In this document: piece after piece, positions 15,130 through 23,204 of the stretch
Layout: every line of letters starts with the position of its first letter
Position numbering within the stretch: the stretch's first letter is position 1
Source: a bacterium
GTDB taxonomy: Bacteria > Cyanobacteriota > Vampirovibrionia > Gastranaerophilales > Gastranaerophilaceae
DNA: 47,087 nucleotides
Assembly (NCBI GenBank): GCA_024408765.1
Contig: JAKSUR010000005.1
Coordinates: forward strand, 1-47,087
Direction of reading: 5' to 3'
The notes under the pieces: generated by a model
What the model saw: the letters and a program-made list of their open reading frames with translations, nothing else
The model's database searches: none
What the model was told of the DNA's origin: nothing
Position numbers and translations under genes: made by a program

Positions 15130-15501
15130 TTATATCACAAGTTGAAGTAGTGATAAACCTCTGCTTATACGTTTTATGAGTTTTGAACGTCTTAATTTTT
15201 TTATAAATTTTGAATTCATTTTCAATAAAATTAGTGCCAATAATATTTTATTTAGTTGATTTATGGCAAAATCTTCCTGTTTTTTCTTAAACTCTGCAAC
15301 CAAATCGTTTGCAAAATCAACGCACTGTGCTGAAATTTTCTTAACAATGTAACAAATATCTCTTAATGAAGGTTTTGCTGATATCAAAAGTTCATTAGCA
15401 TTAATAATTGCCTTATCCAAAGCATAAAGCTTTATAATAACTGAATAAGCAATTATTAATTCGGCTATAAAAACAATTGTTGTAAAAATTTTGTAAATCA
15501 T
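15130..15501 (-). CDS. DUF948-like membrane protein (first copy)
   Basis: A 123-residue protein with an N-terminal hydrophobic helix (about 5-25, IFTTIVFIAELIIAYSVIIK), an amphipathic helix (about 30-75) and a strongly basic stretch (KFIKKLRRSKLIKRISRG) ending in a short hydrophobic tail. By size, topology and position ahead of a YtxH gene it corresponds to the DUF948-like protein at 14392-14760, but sequence similarity is weak by eye. First gene of the four-gene minus operon, divergent from murT with an 82-bp intergenic region. Confidence 0.55.
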   Translation of the reverse strand: MIYKIFTTIVFIAELIIAYSVIIKLYALDKAIINANELLISAKPSLRDICYIVKKISAQCVDFANDLVAEFKKKQEDFAINQLNKILLALILLKMNSKFIKKLRRSKLIKRISRGLSLLQLVI

Positions 15502-15517
15502 ATTCAGTCCGTTATTT

Positions 15518-15546
15518 TTGTATTATGATTAATTATATTCTATTAT
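15518..15546 (+). promoter_or_regulatory. Candidate promoter of murT-pdxJ
   Basis: TTGTAT (15518-15523), 17-bp spacer, TATTAT (15541-15546), with a start expected near 15553, about 30 bases before the murT ATG. The -10 lies inside an inverted repeat (15536-15562). Confidence 0.4.
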
Positions 15547-15562
15547 TTAAAAAAATAGAATA
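15536..15562. promoter_or_regulatory. Inverted repeat in the divergent murT region
   Basis: TATTCTATT (15536-15544) and AATAGAATA (15554-15562) are perfect 9-bp arms around a 9-base centre. It overlaps the proposed murT -10 and lies between the divergent murT and DUF948-like genes, so it could be an operator. Its AT-rich composition means chance cannot be excluded. Confidence 0.3.
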
Positions 15563-15583
15563 CGATTATGGGACTATTTTAAA

Positions 15584-16906
15584 ATGATTAAACGAAGATT
15601 TGGGTTTTATTTAGCATTAATATTTGCAAAACTTGCTTATATGTTTTTAAAAATAACGAAATTATCATCAGGAACATCAATTATAGGGTTTTTGGTATTA
15701 AAAATCTGTCCTGACTTTCTTAAATTTGCCAACGATTACATTTCAAAAAAGATTAATGTAACCGGTACAAACGGAAAAACAACGACCTCGGGATTAATCA
15801 ACCATCTTATTAAAGAATCAGATAAAAGCGTTATTAATAATTCTATGGGTGCGAATATGCTGAATGGAGTTGTTAATTCTGTTGCGTTGGAAATTAATCC
15901 GCTTAAAAAAACAGAATATTCAGTAATTGAATTGGATGAAGCTAATGTAGGTCTTGTATACAAAAAGTTTGAGGCTGATTATATTCTTGTTACGAACTTA
16001 TTTAAAGATCAATTAGACAGATACGGTGAACTTGCAACAACAAAAAAGTTTATTCAAGACGGAATAAATTTAAAACCTGATATCAATGTGCTTTTAAACG
16101 CTGACGATCCCCTTGTGGCAAGCATCGAAGCCAAAAACAGAATATATTACGGCATAAGCGAAGTTATTTACAAAAACGAAACTGAGCATACCGAAACAAA
16201 GACAGGCGAAATTTTTAATTGTAACTGCGGAAAACCGCTTTGTTATACAAAGAAATTTTATGCTCAACAAGGACATTATTATTGTGAATGCGGTTATAAA
16301 CGTCCTAATGTAAAATATGAAGCAAAAGTTACGCTTTACAAAGATTTTTCCGTAATTACTCTTAACAATACGGAATATAAAGTTCCGCTTATAGGTCTTT
16401 TTAACGCATATAATGCAATAGGTGCAATCTCTTTGGCTCTTGAATTAGGGATTAAAGATATTGAAAAAAATCTTTTATCTTTTAAAGTAGCGTTTGGAAG
16501 AAGTGAAGTTAAATCACTCTATGGTCATAAAACACTTATTCAGCTTATAAAAAATCCGATTGGGGCAAATGAAGTTTTGAAAACGGTTGACGTAAATTCT
16601 AACATACTTATTGCAATTAATGACAATTATGCCGACGGAAGGGATGTTTCATGGCTTTGGGACACTGATTTTTCAATACTTCAAAAAGCTACGCAGGAGA
16701 TTGTTGTATCGGGTATAAGAGCATCGGATATGGCACTCAGACTAAAATATGCAGGTGTTGATATCAATAAAATTAAGGTTATTAAAGATATCAAAACTGC
16801 TGTTGATTATATTGGTAAAACAGCCGAAAATAATATTACAATATTGCCGTCTTATACCGTTTTGTTAAAAATGAACAAGTTAAAGGAGTTAAGAAAATGT
16901 TGTTAG
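15584..16906 (+). CDS. murT: Lipid II isoglutaminyl synthase subunit MurT
   Basis: A Mur-ligase-family protein of the MurT branch, which with the glutaminase GatD amidates the D-Glu of lipid II. The GTNGKTTT ATP-binding loop is at about 61-68 and the NNSMGANML segment at about 86-93. A zinc-ribbon insertion (Cys213, 215, 220, 234, 236) is diagnostic of MurT and absent from MurC-F. The DUF1727 C-terminal domain follows (about 310-440), with DVSWLWDTDF. Length 440 fits. A hydrophobic N-terminus (about 7-25) is present. No gatD follows; instead pdxJ overlaps the end by 10 bp. A weak ribosome site precedes the ATG. Confidence 0.85.
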   Translation: MIKRRFGFYLALIFAKLAYMFLKITKLSSGTSIIGFLVLKICPDFLKFANDYISKKINVTGTNGKTTTSGLINHLIKESDKSVINNSMGANMLNGVVNSVALEINPLKKTEYSVIELDEANVGLVYKKFEADYILVTNLFKDQLDRYGELATTKKFIQDGINLKPDINVLLNADDPLVASIEAKNRIYYGISEVIYKNETEHTETKTGEIFNCNCGKPLCYTKKFYAQQGHYYCECGYKRPNVKYEAKVTLYKDFSVITLNNTEYKVPLIGLFNAYNAIGAISLALELGIKDIEKNLLSFKVAFGRSEVKSLYGHKTLIQLIKNPIGANEVLKTVDVNSNILIAINDNYADGRDVSWLWDTDFSILQKATQEIVVSGIRASDMALRLKYAGVDINKIKVIKDIKTAVDYIGKTAENNITILPSYTVLLKMNKLKELRKCC

Positions 16907-17610
16907 GAGTAAATATAGACCATGTTGCAACATTAAGAAATGCAAGAGGCGGAATCGATCCTGATATAATTGCGGCAGCAAGGGTTTGTAAAGTTTGTGG
17001 CGTGGAAACAATTACAACTCATCTTCGAGAGGACAGAAGGCATATAAAAGATGCGGATGCGGAGGCAATAAGAATGCTTCCGAGAGTAAGATTAAACCTT
17101 GAAATGGCAATGACCGATGAAATGCAGGAAATTGCTTTAAGGCTTCGACCGCACGCTGTTTGTCTTGTACCTGAAAAAAGACAAGAACTTACAACAGAAG
17201 GCGGACTGGATGTTGAAGGTCAGCTTGACAGAGCAATTAAATTCGTAAAACCGCTTATTGAAAAGAATATTGAAGTAAGTTTTTTTATAGATCCTGATAT
17301 TCACCAAATTTCAGCGGTTTCTAAAACCGGAGCACCGTTTATTGAACTGCATACAGGCAAATATTCGGAAGCATTCGGGACGGAAGAAGAAGAAACGGCT
17401 TTTGAAAATTTAAAAGGAGCGGCAATATTTGCTCAAAACTTCGGATTAAAGGTTAATGCAGGTCACGGACTTAATTATCAAAACGTAAAAAGAATGCACG
17501 AAATTCCAAATCTGGTAGAATTAAATATTGGTCATTCAATAATTGCACGGTCAATTTTTGTAGGCTTGGAGCAAGCAGTAAAAGAAATGAAAACACTTTG
17601 TGAAGGTTAA
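16897..17610 (+). CDS. pdxJ: Pyridoxine 5'-phosphate synthase
   Basis: Condenses 3-amino-2-oxopropyl phosphate with deoxyxylulose 5-phosphate in DXP-dependent vitamin B6 synthesis. The 237-residue TIM-barrel protein starts MLLGVNIDHVATLRNARGG, the family hallmark. It has THLREDRRHI, RLNLEMAMT, LVPEKRQELTTEGGLDV, ELHTGKYSEA, NAGHGLNYQN and ELNIGHSIIARSIF in the expected order. AAAGGAG lies upstream within the murT 3' end, and the genes overlap by 10 bp, so translation is likely coupled to murT. Confidence 0.97.
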   Translation: MLLGVNIDHVATLRNARGGIDPDIIAAARVCKVCGVETITTHLREDRRHIKDADAEAIRMLPRVRLNLEMAMTDEMQEIALRLRPHAVCLVPEKRQELTTEGGLDVEGQLDRAIKFVKPLIEKNIEVSFFIDPDIHQISAVSKTGAPFIELHTGKYSEAFGTEEEETAFENLKGAAIFAQNFGLKVNAGHGLNYQNVKRMHEIPNLVELNIGHSIIARSIFVGLEQAVKEMKTLCEG

Positions 17611-17641
17611 TTATAAAACAAGTGTTTAACGGAAGGATAAA

Positions 17642-17956
17642 ATGAAATCAAAAGAAGAAGTAATCGCTGAAATGCAAGTCGTTGTTGAACAAATGAGGCT
17701 TGATGATATAGAAGAAAATCCCGACTCGGAAAACGAATTTTTCCAATGTGATGCTTGCGGAGAAGTTCATCCTTTGGCAGGTTCAGTGCAGTACGAAAGT
17801 TACAGACTATGCAATAATTGCGTTTTACTTGCAGAAGTGGGATTTGAACTAGGTCAAATTAAAAAAATCGAAGAATTAATAAACGCAATGGAGGACAAAC
17901 GACTTGCTTCTGATTGTGAATTTATTAAACAAGAAGAAAACAGAATGAATAATTAA
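17642..17956 (+). CDS. Small zinc-ribbon protein of unknown function
   Basis: I do not recognise a named family. The 104-residue protein has an acidic N-terminal helix and a clear four-cysteine knuckle pair: CDACGEVHPLAG (about 38-49) and CNNCVLLAEVG (about 60-70), as in treble-clef or zinc-ribbon folds. A helical acidic C-terminus follows. GGAAGG precedes the ATG. It follows pdxJ by 31 bp on the same strand and may belong to the murT-pdxJ operon. An RNA- or protein-binding adaptor is possible, but nothing more can be inferred. Confidence 0.65.
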   Translation: MKSKEEVIAEMQVVVEQMRLDDIEENPDSENEFFQCDACGEVHPLAGSVQYESYRLCNNCVLLAEVGFELGQIKKIEELINAMEDKRLASDCEFIKQEENRMNN

Positions 17957-17982
17957 ATTTTTACAAAAATTTAATATTTTTT
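17953..17982 (+). terminator. Weak AT-only hairpin after the zinc-ribbon gene
   Basis: TTAAATTT (17953-17960) pairs with AAATTTAA (17967-17974) and a run TATTTTTT follows. The stem has no G-C pair and overlaps the stop codon, so termination here is uncertain. Confidence 0.35.
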
Positions 17983-18014
17983 GAAAGTTACTAAATTAAC
18001 ATAAAAACATATTA

Positions 18015-18446
18015 CTATAATTCAATCCGAGTCCCGTTTTCACCTTTGGATGATATAAGGACATCATCATTCGGCGGTGATTTATACCATTGTAAAAGTG
18101 TTTTACCCTTTTCGGAGGAAATATTCATATACTTTATATATCCCTGTTCTGCCAGAGCGTTTGTCATATCATTAAAATAATATAATTCTGATTGTTTATC
18201 TTTAAAAATAACATTGTATACATAATCCCTATCATTGCCATTTACATTATACTTTCTATATATTGTTGCTTGATCAAATCGTTCTGTTGTACGATTACCT
18301 GCTTTTCCAAGTTCTATGAAATAGTCAAGCTTATTGTTTTTATTTAAAACTTTGATTTGAAAAACATTTTTCCCGTCTTTATCGCAATAATATTCAACAG
18401 TTCCATTTTTAGTCGATTTTGATACTTTTAAAACATCGAAAAACAA
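18015..18446 (-). CDS. Unknown protein, start uncertain
   Basis: I do not recognise this 143-residue open frame. It reads like a soluble beta-rich protein (TKNGTVEYYCDKDGKNVFQI, DYFIELGKAGNRTTERFDQA) with tryptophan near the end. No ATG and no ribosome site are found at its 5' end; the first usable codon is a TTG inside an A/T run. It may therefore be a 5'-truncated relic, start at an unrecognised site, or be a real gene with poor signals. It sits alone between two plus-strand genes, with an AT-rich 121-bp gap to the helicase. Confidence 0.4.
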   Translation of the reverse strand: MFFDVLKVSKSTKNGTVEYYCDKDGKNVFQIKVLNKNNKLDYFIELGKAGNRTTERFDQATIYRKYNVNGNDRDYVYNVIFKDKQSELYYFNDMTNALAEQGYIKYMNISSEKGKTLLQWYKSPPNDDVLISSKGENGTRIEL

Positions 18447-18567
18447 AAAATTGCTAAAGTTTTATCATTATGTGCATATTATTAATATACAACTAATTTT
18501 TATTTAAGTAGCAAAAAAAATTTTTACATTGTTTATATAACTATAGTACACCGGATAGGTATATAGA

Positions 18568-20946
18568 ATGTTAAAAATTTTACCAAATAATAAAATTCAA
18601 TTTATAAACAATCCTCTATTAAAACAGAACATAATTAACATAAGTAATATAACAACTCCACTGCGAGCAGATTTTTCCGTAATTCCTAAGCCAATTGTTT
18701 CAACATTTATAAAAGATTTTAGAGAAACTGTTGAGGAGGAAAATTATTTTAAATTTAAAACTAATCCGTCAACAGGAAAACCTTTTACACCGGATGTTTT
18801 TCAAAATGCTGCGGCAATGAATCTTTATATCGGAAATGATGTTTTGGTTACTGCTCCTACGGGAACAGGTAAAACTGCTATTGCAGAATATATAATCACA
18901 AAAAATCTAAAAGATAATAAACGAACTTTTTATACAACACCCTTAAAAGCACTAAGCAATGAAAAATTCCGAGATTTTTCAAAAATATATGGAAAAGAAA
19001 ACGTAGGGCTTTTAACAGGTGACACGAAAATTAATACAAATGCTCCTATTGTCATTATGACAACAGAAGTATACAGAAATATGACAGCTACCGAATATTT
19101 TAATACGGATAACCCGAGCAAGACATTGTTAAAAGACAATTTGGGAACTGTTATTTTCGATGAATTGCAATATTTAGGTGATATTGACAGAGGCGGTGTT
19201 TGGGAACAGTCAATTATGTTTACGCCAAAAAATGTACAGATATTATCACTTTCAGCAACAATAGAAAATAATACGGAAGTAAATAATTGGATTGCATCCG
19301 TAAAAGGTCAAAAAAGCGTATGCGTAACTCCTAAAGAAAAATATTTGCCCAATAACAGCATAGAAAAAGAGACAGTTTTAATAAATGTTCCAAGCGAAAA
19401 CAGACATGTTCCCCTCAAGTTTGAACCTGTATTTGAACCGGCTGAAATTAAAGTTCCGGTCGGACGATCAAGAAAGGAACAAATTAAAGCCAGGCGAGAG
19501 GGTGCGGTTAAAGCAAATACCATATATGCCAAACCGGCACAAGAAACATACATAGATATTACAAAGAGATTGTATCGAGAGGATCAATTACCGGCTATTT
19601 ATTTTGTTTTTAGCAAAAAGGATTGTAAAAATTTACTTAAATATTTATCCGTTGAAGGAGAAGAATTAACAACGAGAGAAGAACGAGCGGAAATTGATAG
19701 TATAATCAAGAAATACAAGAATGAAGGTACATATTTAGGTAAATCTCTTGATATAAATGCATTAAGAAAGGGATATGCAATACATAATGCAGGACTTTTA
19801 CCATCACAAAAGAAACTTGTGGAAGAATTATTTCAGAAAAAACTTGTAAAAGTTGTACTGGCAACAGAAACTCTTTCTGCCGGAATAAACATGCCTGCCA
19901 GAACGACCGTCATTTCTTCTCCAAGAAAACCTGCCTCAACTTCTGACGGAGCAAATGACCATAAAAGAAACCTTACTCCGAATGAATTCCATCAAATGGC
20001 AGGTCGTGCGGGGAGAAGGGGTATTGATACACAAGGATTTTGTTATCCGATAAGTTGCAATTTCGCACAAATGAATTTATACCTGCAACTCATCAATCAA
20101 CCTTCAAATCCTATTTTAAGTAATCTTGATATTGATTATTCATTTATTGCAAATTATTCATCAGAATATTTTAATGAAGAACTCCTCCAAAACGTACTCT
20201 CAAAATCATTTTATGCTTGCAACCCAAACGGGAGTTTGAATGAAGAAAAATTAAACGAGCTTATGAATCGGTATAATGTACGTAAAAATATTTTATCAGA
20301 ATATCATTTTATTGACAAAAACGGAAATTTAACAACAAAAGGTGAATTAATAAAAGATTTGAACGGATATGAACAAATTCCCATAATAAACTTGCTTTGC
20401 GATAAAGATTTTGCAAGGCTTGATGCTGTTCAAATCGCAAGTATAATCGGAGGATTGGCAAACATTAAATATAATGCGAAGGATGACAGTAGTGAAAATC
20501 AGTCGTTTGATGAAGAGAATACTTGTTGTAAATACAGCGTTGACCTTGATTACATTCAAGCTGTTGGGAAAGTGTATTCTGAAATAAAAAGTTATGAAAA
20601 AATAAGCGATTCACTTTATCCTGACAGAGATTTAACAGTAAACGGTAATATTATTGAACATATATACAAGTGGGCGGAATTAAACAGTGAAAACGAAAAT
20701 AGTATAGAAAATTGGGAAGATATTTATGAAAGCAATTTAAAGTATTCTATAAAAGACGAAGGAACTTTATTTAATGAAATTTCAAATACGATAGACTTAA
20801 TGAAACAACTTTGTATAGTAGCGTCAAATGGGGAAAAATTATCAAGCACTGAATACGACAAAGAATATTACAGAAATCTTCAAACCAAACTCGAAGAAGG
20901 AATATCACTACTCAAAAAAGAACCGATTGTTGAAGATTCAATATAA
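18568..20946 (+). CDS. Ski2-like superfamily 2 helicase
   Basis: A 792-residue putative RNA helicase. Motif I TAPTGTGKT is at about 95-103, motif Ia TTPLKALSNEK at about 123, motif Ib TTEVYRNM at about 165, and motif II DELQYLGD at 198-205 (DEVH/DELH in most relatives). Motif III LSLSATIENN is at about 227, motif V ATETLSAGINMPART in the middle, and motif VI FHQMAGRAGRRGID in the second half. The R-G-WEQSI segment after motif II is typical of the Ski2/Mtr4 group, which feeds RNA to exosome-like nucleases in eukaryotes and has homologues in cyanobacteria. A helical C-terminal region replaces the canonical arch domain. A weak GGATAGG ribosome site is 8 bases upstream. Its stop nearly touches the convergent gene's stop (20946/20948). 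Confidence 0.8.
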   Translation: MLKILPNNKIQFINNPLLKQNIINISNITTPLRADFSVIPKPIVSTFIKDFRETVEEENYFKFKTNPSTGKPFTPDVFQNAAAMNLYIGNDVLVTAPTGTGKTAIAEYIITKNLKDNKRTFYTTPLKALSNEKFRDFSKIYGKENVGLLTGDTKINTNAPIVIMTTEVYRNMTATEYFNTDNPSKTLLKDNLGTVIFDELQYLGDIDRGGVWEQSIMFTPKNVQILSLSATIENNTEVNNWIASVKGQKSVCVTPKEKYLPNNSIEKETVLINVPSENRHVPLKFEPVFEPAEIKVPVGRSRKEQIKARREGAVKANTIYAKPAQETYIDITKRLYREDQLPAIYFVFSKKDCKNLLKYLSVEGEELTTREERAEIDSIIKKYKNEGTYLGKSLDINALRKGYAIHNAGLLPSQKKLVEELFQKKLVKVVLATETLSAGINMPARTTVISSPRKPASTSDGANDHKRNLTPNEFHQMAGRAGRRGIDTQGFCYPISCNFAQMNLYLQLINQPSNPILSNLDIDYSFIANYSSEYFNEELLQNVLSKSFYACNPNGSLNEEKLNELMNRYNVRKNILSEYHFIDKNGNLTTKGELIKDLNGYEQIPIINLLCDKDFARLDAVQIASIIGGLANIKYNAKDDSSENQSFDEENTCCKYSVDLDYIQAVGKVYSEIKSYEKISDSLYPDRDLTVNGNIIEHIYKWAELNSENENSIENWEDIYESNLKYSIKDEGTLFNEISNTIDLMKQLCIVASNGEKLSSTEYDKEYYRNLQTKLEEGISLLKKEPIVEDSI

Positions 20947-20947
20947 A

Positions 20948-22324
20948 TTAAATTTGGGCTGAAAGTACGGTTGTTGTAAATTTATATGCTTCCAAGTTTT
21001 TTGAAAAATAATTAGGATTCAACCCTGCCTTTTCTTTTAGCGAATTTAAAAACACCTCTTTGTTGGGGAGTTGTTCCCAAACCTCAGGTAAATAAACAGC
21101 CCTATTATTTCTGTCAGAAATTATAATTCCGTAGGGATAAATTTTATTCAGCAAATCTCGTTCATCCTTAAACGGTATTTTTTCAATAGAAGAAAGTATT
21201 GAAACCGTAACTTCAATATAAGGCAATTCTCTTTCGCTAATCGGCTCAAATCTGGGATCATTAAATGCTGCATTTTTTGCATTATCAACCAAATCAAGTA
21301 TTAGCGGTTTTGTAGGATAAATTGAACCGATACAACCTCTTAATACACCATTCAATTTTAGTGTTACAAAACACGCTCCATATTGTGTTAAAATCGGAGG
21401 TATTTCTTTTGGAGCAAACTCTTTACCGTTTAATGAATTAATAATAGATGCAATTGCAGTTTGAGTAATATATTTTGAATAATATTTTTCAATATAATCA
21501 TTTTTTGTATCTGTATATAAAAACCAAGAACCATAACCTACAACTTTATCTGTTTCGCCGGTAATATCACCGGAATTGTACATCATAGACCTTATCATTG
21601 TGCAATCATTGTTGTTTGCGAAATCAATAAGCCCCATGATTCCTACAAGACCGCATGCCTGAGCCGGTTGAAAATATTCCAGTTTTCCTGTTTCGATTAT
21701 TGTTGCAGTATATGTATCAATTTGCCGACATTCTTGTTTTGAATAATAATGACTTAAATCTGATGAAATTACAAAAGAAGAATCTTCCCAATATGTTGAT
21801 ATTAAATCTGATATAAGTCTGTAATCACACTTGCCCACCAAAATAGGAATTATTTTTATCTTATGACCTATTTTTTTAAATTCTTTTACAAAATCTTTTG
21901 CACTCATGATTTTAGGTGTGCTTATATTTTGTATAAATGGGAGTTGAACCTCAATTGAATGCTCGTTTTCAAAAACCTCGTTTGAAATTAAACATGGGAA
22001 TTTTTCCGCAATTTCTTTAAGCCGTTTATTATTAACCTCTAAACTTCCAAGCGGAGTATCAAAATAGGTGTATTCAGGCAAAGCTATATTATTAAACTCA
22101 TGATGATGAGAAGGTGCAATTATAAAAATATTTTCGCTTAGTTCTAAGCGCTGAAAACCTGACATTGCAGCGTGTCCTGAGAAATAAAATCCGGCATGAG
22201 GGACAATGATTGCCTTACTTTTATATTTAATCGAAGCATCAAGCTTGAAAGAGTTTAATAAATTAGTCAATTCTTCAGGTTTTTCCGGATAAAAACTGCC
22301 TGCAAAACTTTGATTTTTATTCAT
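20948..22324 (-). CDS. Memo-AMMECR1 fusion (AmmeMemoRadiSam proteins B and A)
   Basis: A 458-residue fusion. The N-terminal about 275 residues are Memo-like, with metal-site candidates VPHAGFYFSG (His), APSHHHEF (His) and ACGLVGIM (Cys). The C-terminal part, from about residue 290, is AMMECR1, with CFVTLKLNGVLRGCIGS containing the hallmark LRGCIG. The family is usually encoded with a radical SAM enzyme (AmmeMemoRadiSam); Memo proteins in bacteria are redox or metal-dependent and their substrate is unsettled. No such radical SAM is adjacent; the radical SAM gene at 3836 is a different type. AGGAAG lies about 12 bases before the ATG. The gene ends 1 bp from the helicase stop. Confidence 0.85.
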   Translation of the reverse strand: MNKNQSFAGSFYPEKPEELTNLLNSFKLDASIKYKSKAIIVPHAGFYFSGHAAMSGFQRLELSENIFIIAPSHHHEFNNIALPEYTYFDTPLGSLEVNNKRLKEIAEKFPCLISNEVFENEHSIEVQLPFIQNISTPKIMSAKDFVKEFKKIGHKIKIIPILVGKCDYRLISDLISTYWEDSSFVISSDLSHYYSKQECRQIDTYTATIIETGKLEYFQPAQACGLVGIMGLIDFANNNDCTMIRSMMYNSGDITGETDKVVGYGSWFLYTDTKNDYIEKYYSKYITQTAIASIINSLNGKEFAPKEIPPILTQYGACFVTLKLNGVLRGCIGSIYPTKPLILDLVDNAKNAAFNDPRFEPISERELPYIEVTVSILSSIEKIPFKDERDLLNKIYPYGIIISDRNNRAVYLPEVWEQLPNKEVFLNSLKEKAGLNPNYFSKNLEAYKFTTTVLSAQI

Positions 22325-22437
22325 ATTTTAGAAATTCTTCCTATTTTATAACGGCGATTTTAACAATCAAAATTTTATCACAATTTGATTATTTTTTAAA
22401 CAAATTTTGTATATTAATTACCTTATTGACCTATATA

Positions 22438-22467
22438 TAAAAAAAAGCCGTTTCATTGAGAACGGCT
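22438..22467 (-). terminator. Rho-independent terminator of the proC-tsaE-tsaB unit
   Basis: On the minus strand AGCCGTT (plus 22461-22467) pairs with AACGGCT (plus 22446-22452) around an 8-base loop, followed by at least eight T (plus 22439-22446). It is one of the strongest terminators here and lies 99 bp past the tsaB stop. Confidence 0.8.
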
Positions 22468-22565
22468 ACCAGACTTGGGGAGGAGGTATGAAAAACCATT
22501 AAGGCTTTCCATATTACCTATATCGGCAGTCTTTCTCATTTCTTTAAATAAAAGTTCCGAATATC
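22438..22565 (-). ncRNA. Possible small RNA from the tsaB 3' region
   Basis: After tsaB the minus strand carries about 100 bases that are more G+C-rich than other spacers. They include a single-stranded C-rich run CCTCCTCCCC (plus 22477-22486) directly ahead of the strong terminator. A C-rich seed before an intrinsic terminator is the build of many 3'UTR-derived regulatory RNAs that block ribosome sites. There is no clear own promoter. A 28-residue reading frame (MRKTADIGNMESLNGFSYLL...) also spans it but has no ribosome site. Purely a candidate. Confidence 0.25.
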
Positions 22566-23204
22566 CTACGGATGTACTAGCATTTTTTGTGCAATTGGCG
22601 GCGGTTGAATATAAAGCGGTTTTAACTTGCCCCAATCAGTATCAATATTATTTTTCAATTTTTCAATTGCAATTTTTGTTAAAATTTCACCTAAATCATA
22701 ATCATTTTGTTGATAAGAAATTGCACTGCATCCGAGTTTGGTAAATCTTTGCAATAAGCTGTCATCTGTAATCAAAACTTTACCTTTAACAATTGAATCA
22801 ACTTCTTCAAGGTCAATTGCACCTTTAATTTCTTTATCAAACAAATATGCCTTATTTTTTCTTGCATCAAGTGCGACCAAATCATCACTGCCATTTATTT
22901 TTGAAAGAATTTCAAGCGAGGAAACTCCTATAAGACCTATATTTAATTGCTGAGCGAGCATTCTTGCAACGGTTGTACACGCTCTTATTCCCGTAAAACT
23001 CCCCGGCCCGATATCAGTTGCAATATAATCTAAATCAGCAGGAGTTAAATTTTGAGATTTCAAAGTTTCTGCAATTGTAGAAATTAAGTATGCCGAATGA
23101 TAATTTTCATTCGTCGATTTTATGACTTTATTCAAGAACATATCTTCTGCGAATAAAGTTATATAAGTTTTATCAAGACAGGTATCAAAAGCTAATATTT
23201 TCAC
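22566..23204 (-). CDS. tsaB: tRNA threonylcarbamoyladenosine biosynthesis protein TsaB
   Basis: TsaB is the non-catalytic partner of TsaD in the complex that adds threonylcarbamoyl to A37 of ANN-decoding tRNAs. The 212-residue ASKHA-fold protein starts MKILAFDTCLDKTYITLF and carries DIGPGSFTGIRACTTVARML (about 66-85) and IGVSSLEIL, the family signatures. It overlaps tsaE by 4 bp (ATGA arrangement), so translation is coupled. It lies at the end of the proC-tsaE-tsaB unit. Confidence 0.93.
   Translation of the reverse strand: MKILAFDTCLDKTYITLFAEDMFLNKVIKSTNENYHSAYLISTIAETLKSQNLTPADLDYIATDIGPGSFTGIRACTTVARMLAQQLNIGLIGVSSLEILSKINGSDDLVALDARKNKAYLFDKEIKGAIDLEEVDSIVKGKVLITDDSLLQRFTKLGCSAISYQQNDYDLGEILTKIAIEKLKNNIDTDWGKLKPLYIQPPPIAQKMLVHP

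Noticed and set aside
22453-22635. 60-codon frame after tsaB as a protein gene
   Set aside because: The first part overlaps tsaB in another frame and there is no ribosome site. The downstream part is better considered as a possible RNA, recorded separately.
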